Shown here one piece after another: positions 1-9,521 of a stretch of DNA of 33,305 nucleotides. The stretch spans positions 1 through 33,305 of the forward strand of contig QNYQ01000013.1 of the NCBI GenBank assembly GCA_003978665.1. Direction: 5' to 3'. The notes below the pieces were generated by a model that ran no database searches, was not told the DNA's origin, and saw only the letters and a list, made by a program, of their open reading frames with translations. The first letter of the stretch is position 1. Each line of letters begins with the position of its first letter. Position numbers and translations under genes: made by a program. Source of the stretch: Hyperthermus sp. (lineage in GTDB: Archaea; Thermoproteota; Thermoprotei_A; Sulfolobales; Pyrodictiaceae).

Positions 1-2
1 CC

Positions 3-956
3 AGAATACCTGTTCCCCTGCCTGGGATAGGCCATGTAAACACCTATATTGTCGGTGATGAGGAGGTGTGGATTATCGATCCAGGATTCTACACGGCCAC
101 TGCCGCACGAAGCCTCTTTCGCTCACTGAAGCTTCATGGTGTCAGCCCCTGCAGTGTTAGAGGGGTGATCGCTACACACTTCCATGTAGACCATGTAACC
201 ATGACCCCGCTTCTCGGCGAGTTGGCCTCGGCTACACTCTACATGGGGAGGGATGATTGGAGGATCTTGGAGAATGGTGTAGAGAACTTTGTGTCATCAG
301 TGGTCGAGATCTATCGCTGGAGCGGGGTCCCGGCTGGAGAGGCTGAGGTGATACTACGGCAGCATCCTGCAGTCCGCATGCTGGAAGCCTACAATGCTCT
401 CCTAGAGTACAAGTGGAATACTGTCACTGACGGAGACTTGCTGCGTGCTGGCACAGTGGAGTTCAGCGTAGTAGCAGCACCAGGCCATACCCCAGGCCAC
501 ATACTTCTCGCAGTAAACAACACAGTGTTTACGGGGGATGCACTTCTAGGAGATATAACGCCCCACATACTGCTCCACGATCTCGATGCAGATCCTCTAG
601 GGGACTATATGGAGACCTTGAAGCGTATAGAGAGAGGCTTCACTGGAGTTCTGGGTCTTCCAGGCCACCGAGAACCAATACGCGATGTAGCGGCTAGAGC
701 AGCCCAGCTGAGAAGACACCATGAGAAGAGGCTACACGAGATCCATGGCCTTCTCGTTAGAGAGAAGTTCCTCACAGGATACATGGCAGCTAAAATGGTT
801 AAGTGGAGGACGAAGCACCGTTCATGGAGCGACTACTCTCCAGCCGAGAAGTTCTTCGCTGTGGGAGAGGCGCTGGCGCACTTGAAGAGGCTTGAAGTGA
901 TTGGGCTTGCGGAGAGAGTGGAGAAAAACGGGCTAGTGGGGTGGAGGCCAGCCTAG
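3..956 (+). CDS. Metallo-beta-lactamase-fold hydrolase (5' truncated by window edge)
   Basis: Motif THFHVDHV (HxHxDH) and GHTPGH/FTGDALL; frame is open upstream of the track start to base 3 (RIPVPLPGIGHVNTYIVGDEEVWIIDPG). Confidence 0.85.
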   Translation, partial: RIPVPLPGIGHVNTYIVGDEEVWIIDPGFYTATAARSLFRSLKLHGVSPCSVRGVIATHFHVDHVTMTPLLGELASATLYMGRDDWRILENGVENFVSSVVEIYRWSGVPAGEAEVILRQHPAVRMLEAYNALLEYKWNTVTDGDLLRAGTVEFSVVAAPGHTPGHILLAVNNTVFTGDALLGDITPHILLHDLDADPLGDYMETLKRIERGFTGVLGLPGHREPIRDVAARAAQLRRHHEKRLHEIHGLLVREKFLTGYMAAKMVKWRTKHRSWSDYSPAEKFFAVGEALAHLKRLEVIGLAERVEKNGLVGWRPA

Positions 957-1029
957 TTCCCGGCCAACGCTATTTCCCGAGGCGTAGTGGGTCAAGGGGT
1001 TCCTGATAGACTGTTTCTTCAGCCCCTAG

Positions 1030-1518
1030 CTAGCCTCGACGGCACTCACCTTCCCTATAGAGGCCGCCGGCAACGATTAGCTTGGCCTGGTTTGGATCAT
1101 ACTTCCAGTCGGCCGGAAGCTTACCTACTCTCTTATAGTAGTTGACGAGCCTTCTTATCTTAGCCTCCAGGTCTAGTAGCCCCTTCTTGGCTGGCGTATC
1201 CTTAGGGTGCTCCTCGAGATGCCTTCTCAGGTTTATAGCCTTCTCTATTAGCCTGAAGAGGTCCTCTGGCACCACGGGGGTGATGCATCTCTCTTCTAGC
1301 ACCTGGCTTATGCTCTTGCCCAGTATGGGTTTAACCAGTGGTATGCCGAACTGGTCTCTCAGCACTATACCTATCATGCTTGGCCCATAGCCCTTCCTGG
1401 CAAGATCAACGATTATCTCCTCAATCTCTTCGGGGTCGTACTGGACCCACTTCGGAACTGTAGGGCTTGCTGGCCTAGTGGAGTGAGACCTACCCTTCTT
1501 CCTCTTTTTTCCAGCCAC
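1030..1518 (-). CDS. rps15: 30S ribosomal protein S15 (archaeal S15P)
   Basis: [14 protein letters not shown]...[21 protein letters not shown]...[27 protein letters not shown] matches the archaeal S15 pattern; ribosomal/t6A cluster context. Confidence 0.95.
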   Translation of the reverse strand: MAGKKRKKGRSHSTRPASPTVPKWVQYDPEEIEEIIVDLARKGYGPSMIGIVLRDQFGIPLVKPILGKSISQVLEERCITPVVPEDLFRLIEKAINLRRHLEEHPKDTPAKKGLLDLEAKIRRLVNYYKRVGKLPADWKYDPNQAKLIVAGGLYREGECRRG

Positions 1519-1659
1519 GTCCTACAACACCTCTCAAAGCCTGGTGGGCTGGAGCCAGGAAGATAGTTATGCTTTGGGCCTCCCCGCCCGGTTCTCCTCT
1601 TCTGCCTCCCGGCTTGCTCGGGGGCCCCAGCCCCCAGGATGGCTAGCCGCTGGCGGGGG

Positions 1660-2247
1660 TTATGATCCGGGAGCTAATAAGCGTGAGTTCTCCCTTAACC
1701 ACTCGCATAGCTTCCTGGCTGCTTTGGCTCTGTGAGAGTATTTGTTTTTCTCCTCGATTTTCATTTCCGCAAACGTTCTAGTTGAGCCCTCGGGTATGAA
1801 TATGGGGTCGAACCCGAATCCTTGACTCCCCCTAGCCTCCATGGCTATTATGCCTCTAACCTCTCCCTCAAACACTACGATCCCCCATGGCCCGGCGTAG
1901 GCTATTACTGAGCGGAATAATGCCTCTCTATTGTCCTCGCTGGCCATGAGCTTGAGTATGCCCTTTAAGCCTATAGTCTTATAGACATAGCTGCTATAGG
2001 GGCCTGGGAACCCGTTGAGGGCTTTAATGAAGAGGCCTGCATCCTCTACTGCGACTGGTTTTCCTGTAGCATGGTATGCGAGGGCTGCTGCAGTGGAAGC
2101 TATTGTTTCCAGACTATTGCTTTGAAGCTCTATCTTAGGGGCCTCTACGGTCTCCACTCGGTAGCCGCAATCGCCAAGGACAAGGCCTATTTCAGCGACC
2201 TTATGCCTGTTCCCCGTGGCCAGCAGCACACTCCTGGTGGCTGCCAT
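1660..2247 (-). CDS. XTP/dITP diphosphatase (HAM1/RdgB family)
   Basis: ATGNRHKVAEIG...AVEDAGLFIKALNGFPGPYSSYV...GSQGFGFDPIFIPEG...FAEM motifs. Confidence 0.95.
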   Translation of the reverse strand: MAATRSVLLATGNRHKVAEIGLVLGDCGYRVETVEAPKIELQSNSLETIASTAAALAYHATGKPVAVEDAGLFIKALNGFPGPYSSYVYKTIGLKGILKLMASEDNREALFRSVIAYAGPWGIVVFEGEVRGIIAMEARGSQGFGFDPIFIPEGSTRTFAEMKIEEKNKYSHRAKAARKLCEWLRENSRLLAPGS

Positions 2248-2250
2248 GTG

Positions 2251-2916
2251 CTACTCCCTCCTCTTAAGCCTCTCCTCCCTATAGCGTCCCATAAGCCTTA
2301 TCTCTCTCACTAGCTCAAGCATCTTCGAGGCTTTCTCTCCTCTAACCTCTCCGTAACCCTTCATGAATGCTTCAAGGAGTCTTCCGGAGTAATGGGGGTG
2401 TGTTGCTTCAAGGCTTCGGGCTAATAGATGTACATCAACTGCCTGGTCTAGTTCGTCGGCCCTTAAGCTTGCAAGCCCGAAGTCTATTAAGACGAGGCTG
2501 CCCTTTTTGGCTACGATCACATTGCTTGTGGTTAGGTCTCCATGAGCTATATTGGCCTCGTGCAGCATGCCCGTTATCCTGCCCAGAACTCTCATCTCCT
2601 CCTCTCCCCTAGCGGGATTATCTTCTATAACATCGGCCAGAGTGGTTCCTTCAATGTACTCCATGACTATTGTCGTGCCGGGTAAGTCTACGAGATAGGG
2701 GGTTGGCGCGGGCACTCCTGCCTCAAGAGAGGCCTTCATAGCTCTAGCCTCTACTGCTGTTCTCTTAGCACGGAGTTCCTCGTCGAGAACCCTGCTCCTA
2801 TACGGCTTTGCTATCCTCTTCTTAACTACGGCCAGCCCGTCAATCCACTTGACAACGTAGAGTATTGCCTCAGCGCCCTCAAACGTTTTAATCACACGCG
2901 ACTCGTCTACCTCCAA
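2251..2916 (-). CDS. bud32: Bud32 (Kae1-associated kinase, KEOPS subunit); TTG start proposed
   Basis: EYIEGTTLADVI, HGDLTTSNVI, LIDFGLAS. Proposed TTG start after GGTGGAGG, overlapping the Kae1 stop by 10 nt; the track start at 3012 would overlap Kae1 by >100 nt. Confidence 0.9.
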   Translation of the reverse strand: MEVDESRVIKTFEGAEAILYVVKWIDGLAVVKKRIAKPYRSRVLDEELRAKRTAVEARAMKASLEAGVPAPTPYLVDLPGTTIVMEYIEGTTLADVIEDNPARGEEEMRVLGRITGMLHEANIAHGDLTTSNVIVAKKGSLVLIDFGLASLRADELDQAVDVHLLARSLEATHPHYSGRLLEAFMKGYGEVRGEKASKMLELVREIRLMGRYREERLKRRE

Positions 2917-3959
2917 GGCGCCTCCACCATGTCCAGCCTCCACCTCTGCCTTACAACGGCCTCCTCGGGCTCGACTACTAGGCCTGCAAGATAGTTTAGG
3001 AGGCCAAGCCACGCGATCATGGCCCCATTGTCCCCGGCTAGCTCGGGAGGCGGGGCGGCGAATCTTCTATCGTGGAGCTTAGCCATTATCCCTGCCTTCT
3101 CCTGTAGCACCGGGCTGGCCGCAACACCTCCTGTTAGGAGTAGAGCGTTCTTACGCGTATGCATGAGCCCTCTCTCAGCAACCTCTACTGCAGCACCATA
3201 GGCTACCTCCCTTAATCCCAGGCAGACAGAGTGCCTTTCCATTCCACGGACCCTGTGCCAGGCTCGCAGCGCGGCTGTTAATAGGCCAGAATATGAGACA
3301 TCCATCCCCTTGACCGTGTAGGGGAGCAATAAGGGTTCACGAGCCCTTAAGGCACAGTGGTCCACTGCGTGTAGGCCTTCCTTAACGTAGGGGGGTGCGA
3401 GGCCCACTTCTCTTGCAAACGTGTCGAGGAGGTTGCCCAGGGCTATGTCGAGCGTTTCACCGAAGACCCTGTAGCGGCCCCTGGCGTAGGCGGTAACCAT
3501 GGTGTTTCCTCCAGACACGTAGAGGACAAGGGGATCCTCGAAGCCAGCGTAGAAGCGGGCCACTTCTATATGGGCCAGGGCATGGTTTACGGCGACCAGG
3601 GGTTTACGATAGTATGCTGCAAGCCCCCGGGCAATAGTTGCCCCAACACGGAGTGCTGGCCCGAGGCCTGGGCCCAGCGCCACTGCTATAGCATTGATCT
3701 CGGAGATTCCTACGCCAGCCTTTTCCAGAGCCTCGGCCAGGACCTGGGCGGAGACGGACACGTGGTGGGAGGCTGCTTCTCTTGGGTGAATGCCGCCCTT
3801 TAATGGCTGATAGCTTCTTCTAACGTTGGCGAGTATGTAGGGTTTCCTCGAAGAGGCTATGCCTACTCCGAAGGTGTGGGCGGTGGATTCGATTCCCAGG
3901 ACGATTATGCTACGGGACCAGTCTAGGCTGGGGTAGAGGGTGGAAGGGTCGGCACGCAC
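2907..3959 (-). CDS. kae1: tRNA N6-adenosine threonylcarbamoyltransferase Kae1 (KEOPS subunit); GTG start proposed just after the S27ae stop
   Basis: LGIESTAHTFGVGI, VNHALAHIEVARF, LYVSGGNTMV, GELAGDNGAMIAW motifs. Confidence 0.95.
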   Translation of the reverse strand: MRADPSTLYPSLDWSRSIIVLGIESTAHTFGVGIASSRKPYILANVRRSYQPLKGGIHPREAASHHVSVSAQVLAEALEKAGVGISEINAIAVALGPGLGPALRVGATIARGLAAYYRKPLVAVNHALAHIEVARFYAGFEDPLVLYVSGGNTMVTAYARGRYRVFGETLDIALGNLLDTFAREVGLAPPYVKEGLHAVDHCALRAREPLLLPYTVKGMDVSYSGLLTAALRAWHRVRGMERHSVCLGLREVAYGAAVEVAERGLMHTRKNALLLTGGVAASPVLQEKAGIMAKLHDRRFAAPPPELAGDNGAMIAWLGLLNYLAGLVVEPEEAVVRQRWRLDMVEAPWR

Positions 3960-3960
3960 G

Positions 3961-4143
3961 CTACTTAACGAACTCTGTGTGGCCGCAGCCTCCACAATGC
4001 CACCTCGGTGTAGGGTAACGGTGGTATGCCATGAAGCTGCCGCATCTCGGGCATATCTTGTTCTTTCTTCTCAGCACACCCTTCTCGTAGTCGTACTCGT
4101 ATAGTCTGTGAACATACAGTTTCAACTCCTTAGCCACACTCAA
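3961..4143 (-). CDS. rps27ae: 30S ribosomal protein S27ae
   Basis: CPRCGSFMAYHRYPTPRWHCGGCGHTEF: CxxC...CxxC Zn-ribbon typical of S27ae; conserved neighbourhood. Confidence 0.92.
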   Translation of the reverse strand: MSVAKELKLYVHRLYEYDYEKGVLRRKNKICPRCGSFMAYHRYPTPRWHCGGCGHTEFVK

Positions 4144-4155
4144 CCACCCCTAAGC

Positions 4156-4524
4156 CTACTCCTCTTCAGGAAGCTTATTCCTCTCAATGATGTATTTCGG
4201 CTCAAACTCTAATGCACGCTCCACACTATCATACACGTGAACCTCGACCCTAGACCTCCCAACACCGTACTCGCTCCTAATGCTACGTATGAAGAGCTTC
4301 TCCACAGGAACCCCGAGGGCCTTGGAGAGCTTGTAGCGTAGCTCAAGCCTGCTAGGCGTAGGCTTACCCACATGCAACACTACAAGCTCAAGCTCTCTCC
4401 TGCCTATGAGGGGGTTACGCTTATCCCTAACAATATAGAACTCGTACCCCTCCAGGCCCTCAACCATAAGCCTCTCAGCACCACTAGGCCTAAGTAGCTC
4501 AACTACATCAACGCCAGCAGCCAA
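4156..4524 (-). CDS. rps24e: 30S ribosomal protein S24e
   Basis: RDKRNPLIGRRELELVVLHVGKPTPSRLELRYKLSKALGV and C-terminal pattern of S24e. Confidence 0.93.
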   Translation of the reverse strand: MAAGVDVVELLRPSGAERLMVEGLEGYEFYIVRDKRNPLIGRRELELVVLHVGKPTPSRLELRYKLSKALGVPVEKLFIRSIRSEYGVGRSRVEVHVYDSVERALEFEPKYIIERNKLPEEE

Positions 4525-4589
4525 AGCTCACCGCACCCTCCAGCCACGAGCCTCGGCCAGCCCTCTAATACCCTTACTATCCCCCACGT

Positions 4590-5240
4590 TCATCGAATGG
4601 CCCTATAAGCCCTTAGGACGGGGATGCTTAGGGCAGCTGCCATGAACGCTTTAAACACGTCCCAGGGGATGAAGACCAGCATGCCAGTAACCACAGCCTT
4701 CCTCAAAGACTCTAGTAGCCCGACGCCAGCAGAGTAATGTATCCAGGCACCGAGCCAGGAGGCGCCCAGGGCGTATACGGGAACTAGGGATGTAAGCGAC
4801 GCGGCCAGTAGCCTACGATACGTTGCGGGTCTTGCAAGCATCCCAGCAACATAGGCTGCTATAGGGAAGCCTAGAAGGTAGCCGAAGCTGGGTGATAGTA
4901 CGTAGCCAGGGCCACCACCATGGGCGAAAACGGGTGCGCCAGCGAGGCCGAGAGCTAGGTAGGCCAACAGTACTCTGGGAGCCCTCACACCCAGCACGCA
5001 TGCCAGAAACTGTAGTGCAAGGGTTTGCAGGGTAAACGGGACAGGAAGTCCGGGAATATCTAGGTGTAGTCTTGCAGAGGCCGCAAGCAATATGATGGAG
5101 AGGGAAACCTCGAGTAAAGCTATCCCTAAAGCCTTAAAGGGAGCCAGAACCAGGCCCTCAACCACAACCAGGCCATCGCCACGCAACCGAAACCCGTAAA
5201 CCTCAAGCGTGTAAGCTGCCTTAACCCAGGCACCTCTCAC
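4590..5240 (-). CDS. bioY: BioY-family biotin transporter (ECF S component)
   Basis: Hydrophobic protein with LPGLPVPFTLQTLALQF-like motif (DIPGLPVPFTLQTLALQFLACVLGVR), GGGPGYVLSPSFGYLLGF. Confidence 0.87.
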   Translation of the reverse strand: MRGAWVKAAYTLEVYGFRLRGDGLVVVEGLVLAPFKALGIALLEVSLSIILLAASARLHLDIPGLPVPFTLQTLALQFLACVLGVRAPRVLLAYLALGLAGAPVFAHGGGPGYVLSPSFGYLLGFPIAAYVAGMLARPATYRRLLAASLTSLVPVYALGASWLGAWIHYSAGVGLLESLRKAVVTGMLVFIPWDVFKAFMAAALSIPVLRAYRAIR

Positions 5241-5252
5241 TTCATCGACACC

Positions 5253-5270
5253 CTCCTATGAAGGTAGGAG
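5253..5270. promoter_or_regulatory. Inverted repeat CTCCTA-TGAAGG-TAGGAG near predicted bioY transcription start
   Basis: Perfect 6-bp arms read directly; located between the bioY start codon and a TATA-like GATAAATGT (minus strand, ~5288-5296). Confidence 0.4.
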
Positions 5271-5311
5271 CTTGAGGGCGCTCCACACATTTATCTCAGT
5301 TACTGGCATAA

Positions 5312-5337
5312 GGTAGGGCTACACCATGATCCCTACC
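5312..5337. repeat. Inverted repeat GGTAGGG-(12)-CCCTACC in the bioY/cdc48 divergent intergenic region
   Basis: Perfect 7-bp arms read directly from the sequence. Confidence 0.45.
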
Positions 5338-5573
5338 CTCTCTATGGTTGGGGGCTAGAGGACGTGAGGATCCTGCCGCCAGCGCGTCTCAGGAGAGCTG
5401 CCCCGATAGCCTTGCCCTTCACGTAACGGGTCCCACGTTCCCTCCTAGCATGAAGGAGGACTCTCTGGAAGCCCTTACTCTTCCTCTAAGGGTTTATTTT
5501 GCAATGTTTAGGGCTTAGTAGAAAAGGGGGAGGAGTGTTCTAGGGAGTGTTTGACGGGTGAGGGAAAGGGTTC

Positions 5574-7787
5574 ATGTCGATTGTGAGTTCTAGTAGACGA
5601 AGGAGGGAAGTTGTGCTGCGGGTTGCTGAGGCTAAGCAGAAGGATGTGGGCAAGTGGAAGGTTAGGGTTGATGTTGATGTTCTCCGTATGATTGGAGTCG
5701 AGCCCGGCGACGTTGTTGAGATTGAGGGGAGGAGGAGGACTGCTGCTATAGTGTGGCCTGGCTATCCTGAGGATAGGGGGCAGAATATTATACGTATGGA
5801 TGGCTTGATAAGGAAGAATGCTGGCGTTGGCATCGGCGATAAAGTCGTTGTCCGTAAGGCTGTTGTCCAGCCTGCTGCTGTGGTTAGGCTTGCGCCAGCA
5901 AACTTCTCTATAACTATTGACTCTGGTTTCGTAAAGTATGTGAGGAAGAAGCTTGTGGATAGGCCTATTGTTGAAGGTGATACCGTTGTTGTCCCGGTGC
6001 TCAACCAGCCTATTCCCTTCGTTGTTGTCCAGACCAAGCCCGGCGGCGTTGTCATGATCACGCACGACACTAACATCATTGTTCTCGAAAAGCCTGTGGA
6101 ACAGGGTAAGATACCTAGGGTGACCTATGAGGATATAGGTGGTATGAAGGATATCATACAGAAGGTGCGGGAGCTTATCGAGCTTCCCCTGAAACACCCC
6201 GAGGTCTTTAAGAGGTTGGGGATCGAGCCACCTAAAGGTGTTCTGCTTTACGGGCCTCCTGGCGTAGGCAAGACTCTCTTGGCCAAAGCTATCGCCAACG
6301 AGACCAACGCATACTTCATGGCAATCAACGGGCCCGAGATCATGAGCAAGTACTACGGCGAGAGCGAGCAGAGGCTGAGGGAGATCTTTGAGGAGGCAAA
6401 GAAGCATTCTCCCAGCATAATATTCATTGACGAGATAGATGCTATCGCGCCAAAGAGGGATGAGGTTGTCGGCGAGGTGGAGAGGCGTGTTGTGGCTCAG
6501 CTTCTCGCGTTGATGGACGGGCTTGAGAGTAGAGGTGACGTGATGGTAATAGCTGCAACCAATAGGCCTAACGCACTTGACCCAGCATTAAGGAGGCCCG
6601 GGCGATTTGACAGAGAGATCGAAATCCCCTTGCCAGATAAGCAGGGCAGGCTTGAGATCCTGCAGATACATACGAGAAACATGCCCTTGAGCAGCGACGT
6701 GGATCTCGAGAGGCTTGCCGAGATAACTAGAGGGTATACCGGCGCCGATTTAGCGGCGCTGGTTAGGGAGGCTGCAATGAGAGCGCTGAGACGCTACCTT
6801 CCAATGATAGATCTCTCAGAGGAGCATATTCCATCAGAGATCCTAGAGTCCATGGAGATAAGGATGGAGGACTTCATGGCAGCTTTACGCGAAATTGTTC
6901 CAAGCGGGCTGCGGGAGATCTATATTGAGGTTCCTGAGGTTCATTGGGATGATATTGGTGGTTTGGGTGATGTTAAGCAGCAGTTGAGGGAGGCTGTTGA
7001 GTGGCCCCTCAAACACCCAGAAACTTTCAGAAGGCTAGGCATCACACCGCCTAAGGGTGTTCTCTTGTTTGGGCCTCCGGGCACCGGTAAGACGCTGTTG
7101 GCTAAGGCGGCGGCCACAGAGAGCGGTGCAAACTTCATAGCCGTGAGGGGGCCAGAAGTACTAAGCAAATGGGTAGGCGAAAGCGAGAAGATGATAAGAG
7201 AGATATTTAGGAAAGCTAGGCAACATTCTCCCGCGATAATATTCTTCGACGAGATCGATGCCATTGCTCAGACGCGCGGAGTATATGATACAAGCGGTGT
7301 CACATATAGGATCGTTAATCAGCTGCTAGCCGAACTTGATGGCATAGTACCTCTTAGCAATGTCGTCGTTGTTGCCGCCACCAATAGGCCGGATATTCTC
7401 GACCCGGCACTGCTTAGGCCCGGCAGGTTTGATAAAGTCATATATGTTCCCCCGCCGGACAAGGAGGCAAGGCTGGAGATACTGAGAATACACACGAGAA
7501 AAATGCCACTAGCAGAGGATGTGGACTTGGAGCTCTTGGCGATACGTACTGAAGGCTATAGTGGAGCGGACCTAGCAGCACTAGCTCGAGAGGCTGCAAT
7601 GCTTGCTCTGAGAGAAGACATAAATGCTACCAAGATACACATGAGGCATTTCACACAGGCGCTCGAGACCATTAAGCCCAGCATAACACCGGACATGGCT
7701 AAGTTCTATGAAGAATGGTACCAGAAGGCCAGGCAGCAGCTGCCGGGGAGTAAGCTAATACACATAAGACCCACAATATACACATAA
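5574..7787 (+). CDS. cdc48: Cdc48/p97/VAT AAA+ ATPase (two ATPase domains)
   Basis: N-domain plus two Walker A ([16 protein letters not shown]), two Walker B ([20 protein letters not shown]), two RPGRFD motifs; C-terminus ...TIYT. Confidence 0.98.
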   Translation: MSIVSSSRRRREVVLRVAEAKQKDVGKWKVRVDVDVLRMIGVEPGDVVEIEGRRRTAAIVWPGYPEDRGQNIIRMDGLIRKNAGVGIGDKVVVRKAVVQPAAVVRLAPANFSITIDSGFVKYVRKKLVDRPIVEGDTVVVPVLNQPIPFVVVQTKPGGVVMITHDTNIIVLEKPVEQGKIPRVTYEDIGGMKDIIQKVRELIELPLKHPEVFKRLGIEPPKGVLLYGPPGVGKTLLAKAIANETNAYFMAINGPEIMSKYYGESEQRLREIFEEAKKHSPSIIFIDEIDAIAPKRDEVVGEVERRVVAQLLALMDGLESRGDVMVIAATNRPNALDPALRRPGRFDREIEIPLPDKQGRLEILQIHTRNMPLSSDVDLERLAEITRGYTGADLAALVREAAMRALRRYLPMIDLSEEHIPSEILESMEIRMEDFMAALREIVPSGLREIYIEVPEVHWDDIGGLGDVKQQLREAVEWPLKHPETFRRLGITPPKGVLLFGPPGTGKTLLAKAAATESGANFIAVRGPEVLSKWVGESEKMIREIFRKARQHSPAIIFFDEIDAIAQTRGVYDTSGVTYRIVNQLLAELDGIVPLSNVVVVAATNRPDILDPALLRPGRFDKVIYVPPPDKEARLEILRIHTRKMPLAEDVDLELLAIRTEGYSGADLAALAREAAMLALREDINATKIHMRHFTQALETIKPSITPDMAKFYEEWYQKARQQLPGSKLIHIRPTIYT

Positions 7788-7821
7788 GAACTTGCACAGC
7801 TTATGGCTGAGGGGTTACCGC

Positions 7822-8064
7822 ATGCCCCGCTCCCTAGCCCCGTGGCGTACAACCCCCCTCTACTATGCTATTGTAGAGGAGCTTGAGCGCCGCGGGGGGA
7901 GTGCAAAGGACATAGAGGTATATAGGGCTCTACGAGAAAAGTATTTGACATTGTCGTTCTCGGACTTTCTACACGAGCTAATGAAGCTTGAGATGCAGGG
8001 CGTCATCTATGTTAGCGTGATTAAGGAGGATCTGCGTAATATAGAGTTGCTTGCTAGGACGTGA
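7822..8064 (+). CDS. Small conserved archaeal protein, possible winged-helix
   Basis: MPRSLAPWRTTPLYYAIVEELERRGGSAKDIEVYRALREKYLTLSFSDFLHELMKLEMQGVIYVS: helix-turn-helix-like layout; internal ATG preferred. Confidence 0.6.
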   Translation: MPRSLAPWRTTPLYYAIVEELERRGGSAKDIEVYRALREKYLTLSFSDFLHELMKLEMQGVIYVSVIKEDLRNIELLART

Positions 8065-8195
8065 GGCAGCATGTATAACTGCTTCCAGGGGCTTCGGGCA
8101 TAGTTTCGAATACAGCGTAGGGGTTCTTCAGCGAGGGCGAACGTGTAGGGTAAAATGGTCTAATGATCCGCGTTCCCGATGCGGTCTCCAATGCT

Positions 8196-8627
8196 CTATG
8201 CTAGCCTTTTACCCTCTTGGAGGCTTATTCCCCGCGTTCTTATGGGCTGAAATTTTAGGCCTAAATGGGAAGCTAATGCTTGCACCGCGTAGTCATCAGT
8301 TACTAGTACTACCTCTCCTCCGCCCCCCTGACCGCGTTCTTTTAGTTCGAGGGCTAGCGCTACCACGGATATGTCCGTGCTGGATAGCTTCCTTAGCATC
8401 TTGAGCCTCTTTGCCTCCTCCCTAACCCTTTCGACATAGCTGGGGGACGGATCGGTTACGCTTACTCTTCCGAGTTCTGTTATGGTGTTAAGTGCCTCTA
8501 GGCTTTCACGGTCTTTAACCTCTTCTATGACGAGGCTTGTGGTGTATTGTTTTACGCCTATGGGTGGAGAGTAGAGGGGGAGTTTCGCTATGAATGCTGT
8601 AGTGTCAAGCACTAGTATTAGATCCAT
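8196..8627 (-). CDS. PIN-domain endoribonuclease, Nob1-like
   Basis: VLDTTAFI, VIEEVKDRES, LSSTDISVVALALEL, LVTDDYAVQALASHLGL: PIN acidic residues with Nob1-like spacing; no Zn-ribbon. Confidence 0.75.
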   Translation of the reverse strand: MDLILVLDTTAFIAKLPLYSPPIGVKQYTTSLVIEEVKDRESLEALNTITELGRVSVTDPSPSYVERVREEAKRLKMLRKLSSTDISVVALALELKERGQGGGGEVVLVTDDYAVQALASHLGLKFQPIRTRGISLQEGKRLA

Positions 8628-9439
8628 GGTGTTTTGATCCTCCTCTCACCGCTGAGCCTTACTATGTGGACTGGTGCACCGTTTAGTGACGCTTCTATGA
8701 TCGAGCCCTTATGTAAGGGCTTCTCTACAACACCGTCAACGATGAGTTTTACCGGTCTTATGGTGTGCTCGACCAGCACGCGTATGGTAGCGCTGCCTGG
8801 CACTACTAGGGGTCCTGCACTTCTCCCTAGGCTATTTACTGGAGTTATACTTATAGCGTCGAGGGAGGGGTGTATGACGGGTCCTCCTGCACTATAATTG
8901 TAGGCCGTCGAGCCTATGGGGGTCGAGATTATTACTCCATCACCCTCCATCCCCCGATAAACAATCTCGTCACCTACCTGTATCCTAAGGCTTACCGTCT
9001 TGGAGCCAAGCGCTAGTATAGCGGCCTCGTTTAAGGCCAGCATTTCCATGCCACGATATCTTAGCCTCAACCTCCTATACCTATCAATGTTGTAGCGCCC
9101 ATTAACCACACGTTCTATCCCAGCTAATGCTTCATCGAGACCCACGTCGTCAAAGAGGAATGCCCTCCTGCCATACTTTATAAGATATAGGAGGGGCGTA
9201 CTAGACCCGAGTAGTTGAAGAAGCCTGAGAAGAGTCCCATCACCCCCGATCACGACAACAAGATCCACGCTTCGAAGCCTAAGGTCTATGGCGGGCCCCT
9301 CCAAAATGCCCGCAATAGAGATGTCATAGTACGTACTAACGCCCAGCCCACTTAACACGCGGAAAGCTTCTCTAGCCACCTTCAAGGCGCCTTCAAGGTC
9401 GGGTCTAGCATAGATGCATGCAGAGCGTAATCCAGGCAA
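8618..9439 (-). CDS. nadK: NAD kinase (ATP-NAD kinase family); TTG start proposed, longer ORF to 9508
   Basis: VVVIGGDGTLLRLL (GGDGT), NEAAI, GDGVIISTPIGSTAYNYSAGGPVIHP motifs. Confidence 0.93.
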   Translation of the reverse strand: MPGLRSACIYARPDLEGALKVAREAFRVLSGLGVSTYYDISIAGILEGPAIDLRLRSVDLVVVIGGDGTLLRLLQLLGSSTPLLYLIKYGRRAFLFDDVGLDEALAGIERVVNGRYNIDRYRRLRLRYRGMEMLALNEAAILALGSKTVSLRIQVGDEIVYRGMEGDGVIISTPIGSTAYNYSAGGPVIHPSLDAISITPVNSLGRSAGPLVVPGSATIRVLVEHTIRPVKLIVDGVVEKPLHKGSIIEASLNGAPVHIVRLSGERRIKTPWI

Positions 9440-9521
9440 GGAGAGACCCCTCGACCACTGCCTTAGCGTGCTCGTATCCCCTGCCTGCGGTGAAAGGGCT
9501 AGAGCCAAGATTTACCCGGTA

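Noticed and set aside
5508-6407. 299-aa minus ORF opposite cdc48
   Set aside because: Antisense shadow of the strongly conserved Cdc48 gene; no family resemblance.
8064-8195. Possible tRNA or C/D box sRNA (tttcgaatac, taatgatccgcgttcccgatgcgg)
   Set aside because: No cloverleaf, and C/D boxes do not match RUGAUGA...CUGA with proper spacing.
8051-8404. 117-aa plus ORF after the winged-helix-like gene
   Set aside because: Mostly antisense to the Nob1-like PIN gene; composition not protein-like.
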